Below, one piece after another: positions 39,608 through 48,742 of a stretch of DNA of 64,000 nucleotides. The notes beneath the pieces are model-generated. The model was not told the origin of the DNA and searched no databases. It was given only the letters and a program-made list of their open reading frames with translations. How positions within the stretch are numbered: the first letter of the stretch is position 1; each line of letters begins with the position of its first letter. Made by a program: the position numbers and the translations under genes. This stretch comes from CAIQPS01 sp963721365 (GTDB lineage Bacteria > Actinomycetota > Thermoleophilia > RBG-16-64-13), in assembly GCA_963721365.1 (NCBI GenBank), contig CAVRJE010000014.1, positions 11,983 to 75,982 of the forward strand. Reading direction: 5' to 3'.

Positions 39608-41384
39608 CAGGCGGCGGCCTCGGTCGGCCGCCGCGCGCTTGCGCGCGCCGCTCGGTCACCCCGGCGCCGGCCGCGGTGGCTGCCTCGGCGGCGGCTCCCG
39701 CGCTCCGGTCCGCGTACTCCCGGTGGAGCAGGTGGTGCGAGACCTCGCTCAGGGGCTGGCCCAGGTACTCCTCGTAGAGCTCGGCGACGCTCTTGTTCTC
39801 GTGCGAATACCGCGTCTCGGCCCGCCGGTCGGCCTCGTAGATGCGCTGCATACGTTTGCGGACGTCCTGCATGTCTCCGTCGTAGGGCTGGCCGCCGCCT
39901 CCGGCGCAGCCGCCGGGGCAGGACATGACCTCCACGAAGTGCATGTCGGAGAGGGCGGTGTCCAAAGTCGACCGCAACCGCCCGAGACCGTTGATCACTC
40001 CGAGATTGAGCGTCACGCCGTTCGCCTCGACCGTGAAGCACTTGAAGCCATCAAGGCCCCGCGCCTCGGTGAGCGGTCCCGCGGGCGCCTCTCCTCCAAG
40101 CAACGTCGCTGCCGTGCGGACGGCGGCCTCCATGACCCCGCCCGTCCCCGCGAAGAGGCGGGCGGCGCCGGTGGCCTCGGCAAAGGGGGGATCGAGCGGA
40201 GCGCGCTCTTCGAAGGCGGCGAAATCGACCCCAAAGCGGCCCCACAGAGTGGACAGCTCCCGCGTGGTCAGAACGTAGTCCACGTCACCCAGGTCCTGGG
40301 CCTCGAACTTCTTGGCGGTGCAGGGCATGAGCGACACCAGTACCAGGCGCTTGTCGCCCAGTCCCGCGTACTTCGGGTAGATCTGCTTGATCAGCGCTCC
40401 GGCCATCTGTTGCGGCGACTTGCAGGTGGAAAGGTGAGGAATCAGGTCGGGCCGATGTAGCTCCACGTATTGCACCCAGGCAGGGGAGCAACTCGTGAAC
40501 ATCGGCAGCACGCCCCCGCTTTGCACCCGGTCGACCAACTCGGTGGCCTCTTCCATGATGGTGAGGTCGGCGGCGAACCCGGTGTCGAAGACTGCGGCGA
40601 AACCGATCCGCTTGAGTGCCGCGGCCAGATGCTCGAGCATCACGGAGACGCCTTTGTGGCGGGCCCGCTCCTGGTCGAGAGTGGCGGGGACCGCCGGGGC
40701 GATCTGAGCGACGACCACGGTGTTGGGGTCGCTGAGGGCGGCCACCACATCGTTCACGGCGCTTCTCTCCATGAGCGCGCCGGTGGGGCAGACCCGGATG
40801 CACTGGCCGCAGTAGGTGCAGCCGGAGACGTTGATGCCGGCGGAGAAGCCCGGCCCTACCTGGGTGCGGAAGCCCCGGTCGGTGAAGTCGATGGCCCCGA
40901 TCCCCTGGACCTGGTGGCACATGGTGACGCACCTTCCGCACAGCACGCACTTGTTGGGATCGCGGGAGATGGCCGGGGAGGAGATGTCCAGATGCTGGTC
41001 CTTCTTCATCCCGGCGTACTGCTTGGGCCGCGCGCCCACCTCGCGGGTCAGATCGGCCAGCTCGCAACTCCCCGACCGGTCGCACACCAGGCAGTCCTGG
41101 GGATGGTTGGCGACCATCAGTTCCACGATGGAGCGGCGGGCTTTGAGCACGCGCGGGGTGTGGGTGCGGACGACCATGCCTTCGGCCGCCGCCAGGGTGC
41201 AACTGGTCTGCAGCCGGGGCGAGCCTTCGACTTCCACCACGCAGAGGCGGCAGGACGCGGAGGGGGACGGAGCCCAATCGAGCGAGCAGAGATGGGGGAT
41301 GCGGATGCCGGCCCGCTTGGCAGCCTGGAGCACGGTCTCTCCCGGATCGAACTTGACTACCCTGTCATTGATGGTGATGTTCAC
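39607..41384 (-). CDS. hndD: [FeFe]-hydrogenase catalytic subunit, HndD/HydA type
   Basis: About 590 residues, almost entirely in one frame. The N-terminal [2Fe-2S] domain (IPHLCSLDWAPSPSASCRLC) is followed by the His-ligated cluster (HPQDCLVCDRSGSCEL) and two [4Fe-4S] motifs (NKCVLCGRCVTMC, SGCTYCGQCIRVCPTG). H-cluster motifs: FTSCSPAWVQY (L1), SLMPCTAKKFE (L2) and EVMSCPGGCAGGGGQP (L3). The second L1 Cys position is Ser. The C-terminus KSVAELYEEYLGQPLSEVSH is the small-domain end. GTG at 41382-41384 follows GAGG. An indel between 39610 and 39720 hides the true stop; TGA at 39607-39609 fits. With HndA and HndC it should form an NAD(P)-linked, possibly electron-bifurcating hydrogenase. Confidence 0.93.
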
Positions 41385-41407
41385 GATGACCTCTTGTCTG
41401 ACTCGTC

Positions 41408-43482
41408 CTAGGCGACCAAGGAGATGGAATGTTTCGGGCAGGCGTCGATGCAGGCACCGCAGCCGAGGCAGCGATCGACGACGATGTAGTGAGCGTTCTT
41501 GCGCTCTCCGACGATGGCTCCCGACGGGCAGTTCTTCTTGCAGGCCATGCAGCCGATGCAGGACGCGTTGTCGACCCGGTAGGTACGGAGCCCCTGGCAC
41601 ACGCCGGCCGGGCAGCGGTCCTCCATGATGTGCGCCTCGTACTCGTCCCGGAAGAAGCGGAGGGTGGAGAGCACCGGATTCGCGGCCGACTGGCCCAGGC
41701 CGCAGAGGGACGTGTCTTTGATCGTCTCCGCCAGCTCCTCGAGGTGAAGCAGGCCGCGGAAGCGCTCGAGCCGCCGGATCTGTTCGCCGACAGGCCGCTC
41801 GGTGAGGGCCACCAGGATCTCGTGCATCCGGGTGGTGCCTTCCCGGCAGGGAGCGCACTTGCCGCAGGACTCGTTGCGGATGAACTCCATGAAGTACTTG
41901 GCGACGTCCACCATGCAGGTCCGCTCGTCCATGACCACCATGCCGCCCGAGCCCATCATGGCGCCCAGCTCCTGGAGCTTGCCGTAGTCGGTGGCCACGT
42001 CGAGCAGGTCGTCCGGGATGCAGCCGCCGCTGGGGCCCCCGATCTGCACGGCCTTGATCTGGTGGCCGTCCGGCGCCCCGCCGCCGATGTCGTACACCAC
42101 TTCGCGCAGCGGGATGCCGACCGGTACCTCCACCAGGCCGGTGTTCTTCACCCGGCCGCTGAGGGCGAAGACCTTGGTGCCGGCCGCGTCCCCAATGCCG
42201 AGGTCGCGGAACCAGGCCGGCCCGTTGCGAAGGATGCCGGGCACGTTGGCCAGGGTCTCCACGTTGTTGAGCACGGTCGGTTTGCCGTGCAGGCCGGCGA
42301 CTGCCGGATACGGCGGTCGCGGCCGAGGCATGCCGCGCCCGCCTTCGATGCTGGCCAGGATCGCCGTCTCCTCTCCGCAGACGAAAGCCCCGGCTCCCTG
42401 TTTGATCGTCATGTCGAAATCGGTCAGGCTGCCGAGGATGTTGGTGCCCGAGCAGGCCGGCCTTGCGGCACTGGCTGATGGCGTCCTGCAGGCGCCGGAT
42501 GGCAAGGGGATACTCCGCGCGGCAGTAGACGTAGCCCTTGGAGGCGCCGATCGCGTACGCCGCGATCAGCATGCCCTCGATCACCCGGAAGGGGTCGCCC
42601 TCGAGCACGGCGCGATCCATGAACGCGCCCGGGTCGCCCTCGTCGGCGTTGCAGATGAGGTACTTCTGGGCGGCCGGTACGTCGAGGGCGATCTTCCACT
42701 TCTGCCCCGTCGGGAAGCCGGCCCCGCCCCGGCCGCGAAGCCCGGAGTCGATCACCATGTCGCACACTTCTTTGGGCGTCATGGTGGTGAGCGCGCGGGC
42801 CGCGGCGGCGAAGCCGCCGGCTGCCAGCGCCGCGTCCAGGGAGGCTGGGTCTATCATCCCGCAGTTGTCCAGCACCACCCGGGTCTGCCGGGCGAAGAAC
42901 GGGGTATCGGCGACCAGTGGGACATCCTCGAGGCCGTCGCGCCCCTCGGACGCCGCCGCCGCGCCGCCGCCGTCCACCGCGTGGCCGCCAGCGCCGCCGT
43001 CCTGCGGCTCGCTGGCGCGCAGCGGCCGGGTAGCGCCCGTAGAGAAAGCGGTTCTTCAGCTCGCCTTTGACGAAGACCTCATCGAGGAACTCGCCGACGT
43101 TCTCCGGGCTGAGGTCGCAATAGGAGAGGCGGGGGCCATCGGCCGGTTGCAGGTCGGCGAACACTTCCCGCTGGCAGTAGCCCACGCAGCCTACTTCGAC
43201 GATGGTCACCGGCAGAGAGCGCTCGGCCAGGAACGCCCGCGCTCTTTCCATGATCCGCATGGCCCCGTTGGCCCGGCCGCAGGTGCCCGCGCCCACGAAG
43301 AGGACGCTGCCCTCGCCGCCGCGGCGCACCTGCTCCAGACGGGAGCCGCGCACCGAGCGGCAGCTCTCGTCGCTATGGCATATCGGCCCTTCCGTGATGC
43401 AGGCCACCAGGTCCGGACAGGGCTGCCCGGGAGAGTGCGCACAGAGGGCGCAGCACGGTTCCAGGAGGAGGCTGCCGTTCAT
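41408..43482 (-). CDS. hndC: NuoF-like flavoprotein subunit of NAD(P)-linked hydrogenase
   Basis: About 690 residues, carrying FMN, NAD(P) and Fe-S sites. From the N-terminus: a Cys-rich extension of about 50 residues (PCCALCAHSP, ITEGPICHSDESC), a thioredoxin-like [2Fe-2S] domain (GAGTCGRANGAM, EVGCVGYCQREV), the NADH/FMN domain (GRGGAGFPTGQKW, CNADEGDPGAFMDR, GAGAFVCGEETAI), the [4Fe-4S] site (NESCGKCAPCREG) and a C-terminal two-cluster ferredoxin (NASCIGCMACKKNCPSGAI, CLGCGACIDACPKHS). HndB- and HndC-like parts are therefore fused. Breaks near 43025 and 42455. ATG at 43480-43482 overlaps the hndA stop. hndD follows after 23 nt. Confidence 0.93.
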
Positions 43483-43934
43483 GCCGCGCTCGCCTCCTCG
43501 GCCCGCTCGCCGGTCCTCCGGTCGAGCGAGTCCAGAAGCGCGTCGAGCTTCTCGATGGTCAGGTGACCGTAGAACTCACCGTCGAGCTTGATGACCGGAG
43601 CTATCGAGCAGGCGCCGAGGCAGGCCACGTACAAGACGGTGAAGCGTCTGTCCGCGGAATTGCCGTCCGGCCGCAGCCGCAGCCGGCGCTGAAGGTGTTG
43701 TTGTAGGGCGAGACTCTGCTTGACGTGGCAGGCGGTGCCCCGGCAGAGCTCGATCACGTGCTCGCCCAGAGGGGCGAAACGGAACTGGTTGTAGAAGGTG
43801 GCCACTCCGTAGACGCTCGCCACCGGCGTGTCGAGCGCGGCGGCGAGCTCGCTCATGGCCTTCTGCGAAAGGAAGCCCTCTCTCGCCTGGACCTCTTGCA
43901 GCAGCGGTATCAGTTGGTCGCGGGGCACGGTCAA
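43479..43934 (-). CDS. hndA: NuoE-like [2Fe-2S] subunit of hydrogenase
   Basis: Intact, 151 residues. N-terminal helices (DQLIPLLQEVQAREGFLSQ) and PVASVYGVATFYNQFRF are typical of the NuoE/HndA family. The four ligands of the thioredoxin-fold [2Fe-2S] cluster are in CRGTACHVK and CLGACSIAPV. It passes electrons between the flavoprotein and the hydrogenase. The start overlaps the receiver stop (ATGA) and its own stop overlaps hndC, so the complex is translationally coupled. Confidence 0.95.
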   Translation of the reverse strand: MTVPRDQLIPLLQEVQAREGFLSQKAMSELAAALDTPVASVYGVATFYNQFRFAPLGEHVIELCRGTACHVKQSLALQQHLQRRLRLRPDGNSADRRFTVLYVACLGACSIAPVIKLDGEFYGHLTIEKLDALLDSLDRRTGERAEEASAA

Positions 43935-44365
43935 GCCTCCTCGAGGGGCCAGGGCCTGCGGCGTTCTTCGGCCCGGGCCAGTAGCGTGTCGATCCTTTCG
44001 GCCAGCTCGGCCAGCCGGACCGGCTTCTGCATGAAGGTCTCCGCGGGCCAGTCCTGTCCCATGAGGGACGCCAGCACTTTCTCGCGCACGTCCTTCTGAA
44101 CGTTGAAGCCCGAGAGCATGACGATGGGGATGTCCCGGGTGGGCCCGTCGGTCTTGAGAGCACTGGCGAGAACCATGCCCTCCTCGTCGTAGTCCATCAT
44201 CACGTCCAGCACTATGAGGTCGGGCTTATCCTCGACGATCCGTTTGTATGCTTCCTTGCTGTTGCCCGCGGTCGTGACCACGAATCCCCGCGCTCCCAGG
44301 AATGCTTCGATCGACGCCACCAGGTCGTTATCGTCGTCGACCAACAGGATCTTCTTGGCGCTCAT
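43931..44365 (-). CDS. Single-domain response regulator heading the hydrogenase operon
   Basis: Intact, 144 residues, receiver only: KILLVDDDNDLVASIEAFL (acidic pocket), PDLIVLDVMMDYDEEGMVLA (phospho-Asp), DIPIVMLSGFN and FMQKPVRLAEL (conserved Lys). No output domain, so it must act by protein contact or as a phosphate shuttle. It is the first gene behind the Rex-type operator at 44435-44452 and overlaps hndA. Its LDVMM-type sequence resembles the receiver at 37119-37563. Confidence 0.93.
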   Translation of the reverse strand: MSAKKILLVDDDNDLVASIEAFLGARGFVVTTAGNSKEAYKRIVEDKPDLIVLDVMMDYDEEGMVLASALKTDGPTRDIPIVMLSGFNVQKDVREKVLASLMGQDWPAETFMQKPVRLAELAERIDTLLARAEERRRPWPLEEA

Positions 44366-44434
44366 CGCTCCTCCTTGGGTTGTGGCCGGCGCCGGAACGG
44401 CCGTATCCGCCGCCCATACCGGTGATGCAATTCA

Positions 44435-44452
44435 CAGTGAACTACTTCACAA
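44435..44452 (-). promoter_or_regulatory. Rex-type operator of the hydrogenase operon
   Basis: On the minus strand the site reads TTGTGAAGTAGTTCACTG, matching 12 of 14 defined positions of the Rex consensus TTGTGAA-N4-TTCACAA. It lies 70-87 bp before the start of the operon, between rex and the first receiver gene. Rex binds at low NADH/NAD+ and is released by NADH, so the hydrogenase would be made when NADH builds up. Recognition is by sequence only. Confidence 0.75.
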
Positions 44453-44480
44453 TACTGGTCAAAAAAAGAGGACGGGTCGA

Positions 44481-45143
44481 TCATGCGTTGACCTCCATCT
44501 GCGCCTTCTTACGACTCAAGAACGACAACTTCTCCAACTTCGCGGAGATGTCGATGTTTTCGACGAAGCATTCCTCCGGAACGCTCAGGGTCTTGGGGAC
44601 GAAATTGAGAAACGAGCGAACACCGGCCCGGATGCCCCTATCGACCACGTCCTGCAGGCCCTCAGGGCGGGCGGTCAGGATGAGGATGCGGATCTGCAGG
44701 TCGGCGAGAACCGTCTCCAGTTTCTCCAGGCCGTAGCAGCGGCGGCCGGCGAACACCCTTCCGACCTTGTCGGGATCCACGTCAAAGACCGCGGCGATGT
44801 GGAAGCCACGCTCTTCGAAACCGCGGTACGAAAGCAAGGCTCGGCCCAGGTCTCCCACGCCCACCAGCGCCACATTCTGGATGCGATCGGTGCCGATGAT
44901 CTGGCTGATGGTGCGGCTCATGCGGCGAACGTCGTAGCCGCGGGAGATGTTGCCGTAGCTGCCGAAACTGGCGAGGTCGCGCCGCAGTTGGGCGGGAGTG
45001 ACCCCGACGAGCGCGGCGAGCTCATGGGAGTGGATGTATTCCACCTCGTCGAGGCTCAACTCTTCGAGCTTTCGCCGGTACGCGCTCAGCCGCTCCACGG
45101 TGTGGAGGGAGACTTTTTGATCCTTCTTGTCGGTCGGCGCCAT
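44481..45143 (-). CDS. rex: Redox-sensing repressor Rex
   Basis: Intact, 220 residues. The N-terminal winged helix includes VSLHTVERLSAYRRKLEEL, HSHELAALVGVTPAQLRRDL and FGSYGNISRGYDV, diagnostic of Rex. The Rossmann domain has NVALVGVGDLGRALLSYRGF and DVDPDKVGRVFAG. The C-terminal swapped helix ends near KLSFLSRKKAQ. Rex senses the NADH/NAD+ ratio and represses fermentative and hydrogenase genes. Two operator-like sites flank it: one before the hydrogenase operon, one before rex itself. Confidence 0.96.
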   Translation of the reverse strand: MAPTDKKDQKVSLHTVERLSAYRRKLEELSLDEVEYIHSHELAALVGVTPAQLRRDLASFGSYGNISRGYDVRRMSRTISQIIGTDRIQNVALVGVGDLGRALLSYRGFEERGFHIAAVFDVDPDKVGRVFAGRRCYGLEKLETVLADLQIRILILTARPEGLQDVVDRGIRAGVRSFLNFVPKTLSVPEECFVENIDISAKLEKLSFLSRKKAQMEVNA

Positions 45144-45170
45144 CTTCTACTCGCAGTGCTAGGGTCCGTA

Positions 45171-45188
45171 CCGTGAATTAAATCACAG
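45171..45188 (-). promoter_or_regulatory. Rex-type operator upstream of rex
   Basis: On the minus strand CTGTGATTTAATTCACGG matches 10 of 14 positions of the Rex consensus and is centred about 36 bp before the rex start codon, where it would overlap the promoter. It suggests autoregulation. Weaker than the 44435 site. Confidence 0.55.
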
Positions 45189-45241
45189 TAAGGTGCGGCC
45201 TGTCAACAGAAGTGTGAAGATGGCGCCAACCCTAATGAAGT

Positions 45242-45318
45242 GGAGAGGCGAGATAGGTCCCAGGGAAGAGTCGCACAGGCCTTTGTGCGCAGCTGGAAGG
45301 GGACCTATCTCGCCCCTC
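45242..45318. terminator. Long nested stem-loop after the ubiD stop codon
   Basis: Arms 45242-45261 and 45299-45318 are inverted repeats of 20 bp with one mismatch (core GGCGAGATAGGTCC). Inside, CGCACA and TGTGCG form a second short stem. The structure begins 5 nt after the ubiD stop on the minus strand. No U-run follows, so it is not a canonical intrinsic terminator; it may be a Rho-type or RNA-stabilising 3' structure, or a remnant element. Confidence 0.5.
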
Positions 45319-45322
45319 CGCT

Positions 45323-46779
45323 CTACTTGAAGTACTTCTTCAGGTCGACGTCCAGGAACTGCGAACGCTCGAAGCGCTCCTGCAGTCCCCAGGGCACGGT
45401 GCAGTCGAAGATCGTCTTGCAGGTGATGCCCGGTCCCCGCAGCAACTGGTTGAACTCTGGAGTACCGGAGGGGTCGAGCGAGTGGCCGCGCACGCCGGGG
45501 ATGAAGATGGTGTCGATGTCGCCCTGGTAGCGGGTGGTCATCGCCCACATCACGTCGGCGGCGTCGTAGATATCCACGTCGTCGTCGACGAGGATGACGT
45601 GCTTGAGTTCGGCGAAGGCGGTGAAGGCCACCAGTGCCGCCTGACGCTGCATCCCCTCGTCGTTGGGCCGGCGCTTCTTCACCTGGAGGATCGCCAGGTA
45701 CTTGCCACCCCCGGCCGAGGCGCAGTAGACGTTCTGCACGAAAGCCGGGAATCGCGTCCTCGATGAGGCGGTAGATGCTCGTCTCCGTCGGAAGGCCGGT
45801 GAGGGTGACGTGCTCTTCCCCGGGCCCTATGAGGATCTGCAAGATCGGGTTCAACCGGTGGGTGATGGCGGTGACGGTGAATGATCGCGAGGTCGGTCTG
45901 AGCGGCGCCTACGTACCCAGGGAACTCGGGCATGGCCCAGCCCAAACCGGTGACGGCGTCCTCGTCGGCCCGGTCGTTCGGCCGGAACTCGCCCTCCAGG
46001 ACTATCTCGGCCCGCGCTATCGCCTTAGCGTTCTGGCTTACGCAGTCGACCAGTTCCACCGGCCGGTCGCGAAGGCCGCCGGCGATGGTGAGCTCGTCGA
46101 ACCCGAGTGGAGTGGTGGGCGCCTCGAACGAGGTGGCCACGTAGATGGCCGGGTCGAGGCCGATGCTGCACGAGACCGGCAGCGGCTTGCCCATGGCCCA
46201 GGCCTTCTCCAGGAAGACGCCGATATGCCGGCCGATGCTGATGCTCACGCTGATCCTGTCGGGGCCCTGGACGCACATCCGGTGGATGGTGACGTCGGAT
46301 ACCCCCGTCTCGGGATCCTCACCGCGGAGCAGACCCAGGTTGAAGAACGGGCCCGCATCCTTGGGGGTGCTCTGGATGGGGGGGATGGCGGTGCGCAGAT
46401 CGAACGGGGGCTTGATGACCACTTCCTGGCAGGGCGCCTGCGAGGCAGGCACGACTACCGGGGGAACGGCGTTGCCAAGGGCGCCCAGGAGGTCGAAGGC
46501 CAGGCGCCGAGGCTCGCTGCCGAGCAGGAGGGCGGTGCGTTCGCGGCTGGCCAGGATGCCGGCCACCACCCGCATGTGGGAGCCCTTGACCTTGTTGAAC
46601 ATCATGGCGGGGCCGATCTGGGTGGGAGGGGCGGTGGGAGTGCCCGAGCCGACCTTGCGGTAGATGCCGGCGATCTCCAGGTAGGGATCGACCTCGACGT
46701 CGGTGGACACCAGCTGGCCTGGTCTCTCCGCCAGGAAATCCAGAGTCGTGCGAAGGTCGTTGATCTGGCTGCTATCCAT
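45323..46779 (-). CDS. UbiD-family (de)carboxylase
   Basis: About 485 residues, the normal size of prenylated-FMN-dependent UbiD enzymes, which add or remove CO2 on aromatic or conjugated acids. It has QIGPAMMFNKVKGSHMRVVA, SVSISIGRHIGVFLEKAW (the family Arg region), SIGLDPAIYVATSFEAP, and EIVLEGEFRPNDRADEDA with the catalytic acidic residues. After a break near 45880 it continues VTAITHRLNPILQILIGPGE, and after one near 45745 QNVYCASAGGGKYLAIL to VDIYDAADVMWAMTTRYQ. ATG at 46777-46779. No UbiX flavin prenyltransferase gene lies in the window. The substrate cannot be named; a hydroxyaromatic acid fits the context. Confidence 0.9.
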
Positions 46780-46853
46780 GAGATTTCCTTGTCAGTCGAG
46801 AGACGTTCGTACAATGACTATATCAGAGTCGTCAGAGACAAGAATCAAGATTC

Positions 46854-47561
46854 TCATTGGGCCAGCGCGGCGAGAAAGGCGTCTGTGGTGGTGACCCACC
46901 CAAAAAGGTTCTCGACGTTCCACAGCATCGCCTCGACGGTCACGGGCGGACACTGGGTGAACACCGCGTCCTTCACCAGGATGGGCCAGTAGTCGTGGGA
47001 GTACGCGTCCATCAACGTGGTGCCGACGCACACGTTCGTCGCGCCGCCGATGAACACGCAGTACCGGACGTTCAGGGTCTTGAGGACCAGGTCGAGGTCC
47101 GTGCCGACGAACCCGCTGTAGCGCTGCTTGCGCACCACGGGCTCTTCGGGGAGCGGCCGCAACTCGTCGATGATCTCCTCGCCCCACGTGCCCTGGACGA
47201 TCGCCTTGTCCATGAGCTCCGGGTGCTCCCGCATGAGGACCATGCCGATCTCTTTGTGATAGCTGGGTGAGTCGGGACCGCCCGCGTTGGTCAGGCCGGG
47301 CTTGAAGCTCATCTTGACGAAGACGACCTTCACGCCCGCCGCCCGGGCGGCTTCGATGATCTTGCGGTCCGGCTCGATCACAGCCCGCGCCCCGGCCGTG
47401 GGCCAGCCGGCCAGATCGAACATGCCGCCTTCGCGGACGAACGCGTTCTGCATGTCGATGCAGATGACGGCGGTCCGATCGAGGTCGATCTCTATCGGTT
47501 CCGGTGTGCAGTCGAGGATGACCTTGCGGGGCGATTCCATGTGCGGTTCCTTGGTCGTCAA
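46854..47561 (-). CDS. Isochorismatase-family cysteine hydrolase, RutB-like
   Basis: Intact, 235 residues. The triad is Asp in AVICIDMQNAFV, Lys in VVRKQRYSGFVGT and Cys in GGATNVCVGTTLMDA. The insert KPGLTNAGGPDSPSYHKE and IVQGTWGEEIIDEL match ureidoacrylate amidohydrolase (RutB) and its amidase relatives closely. No other pyrimidine (Rut) genes are nearby, so an amide or carbamate of another pathway may be the substrate. ATG at 47559-47561, or an internal ATG seven codons on. The 74-bp gap to ubiD holds a small dyad (AGAATC-AA-GATTCT). Confidence 0.92.
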   Translation of the reverse strand: MTTKEPHMESPRKVILDCTPEPIEIDLDRTAVICIDMQNAFVREGGMFDLAGWPTAGARAVIEPDRKIIEAARAAGVKVVFVKMSFKPGLTNAGGPDSPSYHKEIGMVLMREHPELMDKAIVQGTWGEEIIDELRPLPEEPVVRKQRYSGFVGTDLDLVLKTLNVRYCVFIGGATNVCVGTTLMDAYSHDYWPILVKDAVFTQCPPVTVEAMLWNVENLFGWVTTTDAFLAALAQ

Positions 47562-47619
47562 GTGGTCGGGCGCAGGCCCGGCGTCGCCGGCGGCAGGCCG
47601 GCGCGAAGGCTGCAGAAGC

Positions 47620-47625
47620 TAGAAT
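47620..47625 (+). promoter_or_regulatory. -10 element before the hydroxyacyl-CoA dehydrogenase-like gene
   Basis: TAGAAT, the same -10 sequence as at 13103, 17931 and 25962. The leader of about 12 nt includes GGAGAGGA before the ATG at 47644. The divergent isochorismatase gene starts 59 bp away. Confidence 0.4.
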
Positions 47626-47643
47626 AGCGCCGGAGAGGACTGA

Positions 47644-48662
47644 ATGAGTAATCGCTCAGCGCCGAGGGGGGAGCCATGGACCACGGAGAAGATCGCCGTC
47701 GTCGGTGCGGGCAACACCGGGGCGAGTTGGGCCGGGCTGTTCGCCGCCTACGGTTACGCCGTGCGGCTGTATGACATGCGGGAGGGAGCGGCGGCGGCCG
47801 CGCTCGAGCGCGCCACCGCCGCGGCCCGCTTCCTGGTGGCCAAAGGCCTCGCGGAGGCGGGGCCGGCCGAGCAGGGGCTGGCTTCGCTGGCGGCTGTCGC
47901 CACTACCCTGGGGGAGGCCGTCGAAGAGGCCTTCTCGTGCAAGAGTGCGTCAGCGACGACCTCGACCTCAAGCGCCGCGTCTTCGCCGAGATCGGCGAGC
48001 AGGCGCCCGACGAGGCGCTGATCGCCACCAGTTCCTCAGGGCTCTCGATAAGCGCCATCCAGCGCGACGCCCGGTTGCCCGGGCGCACCCTGGCAGCCCA
48101 TCCCTACAATCCGCCGCATCTCGTCCCGCTCGTCGAGTTGGCGCCCGGGGAACTGACCGAGCCGGCGGCGATCGAGCGGGCGGCGGCCTTCTACGCCGGC
48201 GTCGGCAAGGAGCCGGTCATCGTGAATGGGGACATACCCGGCTACATCGCCAACCGGATGTCGGCCGCCTTGTGGCGGGAAGCCATCGAACTGGTCCGCT
48301 CCGGCGTGGCCAGCGTCGAAGACGTGGACAAAGCGGTCCGCTACGGCCCCGGTCTGCGCTGGGCGGTCATGGGGCCGCACCTGATCTATCACCTCGGCGG
48401 CGGCCCCGGCGGCATCCGGGGCCACATCGCCCATCTCACCGGCACCAAGGAGGGGATGCTGCGGGACCTCGCCACCTGGACGACCTTTCCGCCCGACACC
48501 GCCGACGTCCTCGCTGCAGGGGTCGAGGCCGAGGTCCGCGGTAAGACCCTCGTGGAGCTTGAGGCCGAGCGGGATGAGGCGCTGGCGGCCGTCCTACTCG
48601 CGCTGCGGGCAACGGGATCAGACCAATCGCAGGCAGGAGAATATGGGTCGCAAGAAGAATGA
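47644..48662 (+). CDS. 3-hydroxyacyl-CoA dehydrogenase-family protein, lambda-crystallin/gulonate-dehydrogenase-like
   Basis: NAD-dependent dehydrogenase of about 339 residues. Rossmann motif KIAVVGAGNTGASWAGLFAA, followed by the acidic residue in RLYDMRE that selects NAD. After a break near 47935, QECVSDDLDLKRRVFAEIG leads to SSSGLSISAIQ, then HPYNPPHLVPLVELAPG with the catalytic His and GDIPGYIANRMSAALWREAI. The C-terminal helical domain has YGPGLRWAVMGPHLIYHLGG. These points favour the L-gulonate 3-dehydrogenase/carnitine dehydrogenase branch over fatty acid beta-oxidation. Substrate unknown. Confidence 0.88.
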
Positions 48663-48693
48663 TTTGGACGTCTGGATAGCCCGGAGTGGCTCA

Positions 48694-48709
48694 TCCGGGA
48701 ATTCCCGGA
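48694..48709. other. 16-bp perfect palindrome
   Basis: TCCGGGAATTCCCGGA lies 31 bp after the dehydrogenase stop and 49 bp before the small peptide gene. It could be an operator for the latter or the stem of a termination hairpin; no U-run follows. Confidence 0.4.
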
Positions 48710-48742
48710 AAGCCAGAGCGAAACACTATGAAAGGAACATCC

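Noticed and set aside
39570..39720. A His-run (HHHHHQ) where hndD appears to run into the sensor gene as one giant protein
   Set aside because: It comes from reading the sensory hydrogenase start out of frame after an indel; in frame, hndD ends at 39607-39609 and the sensor starts at its own ATG.
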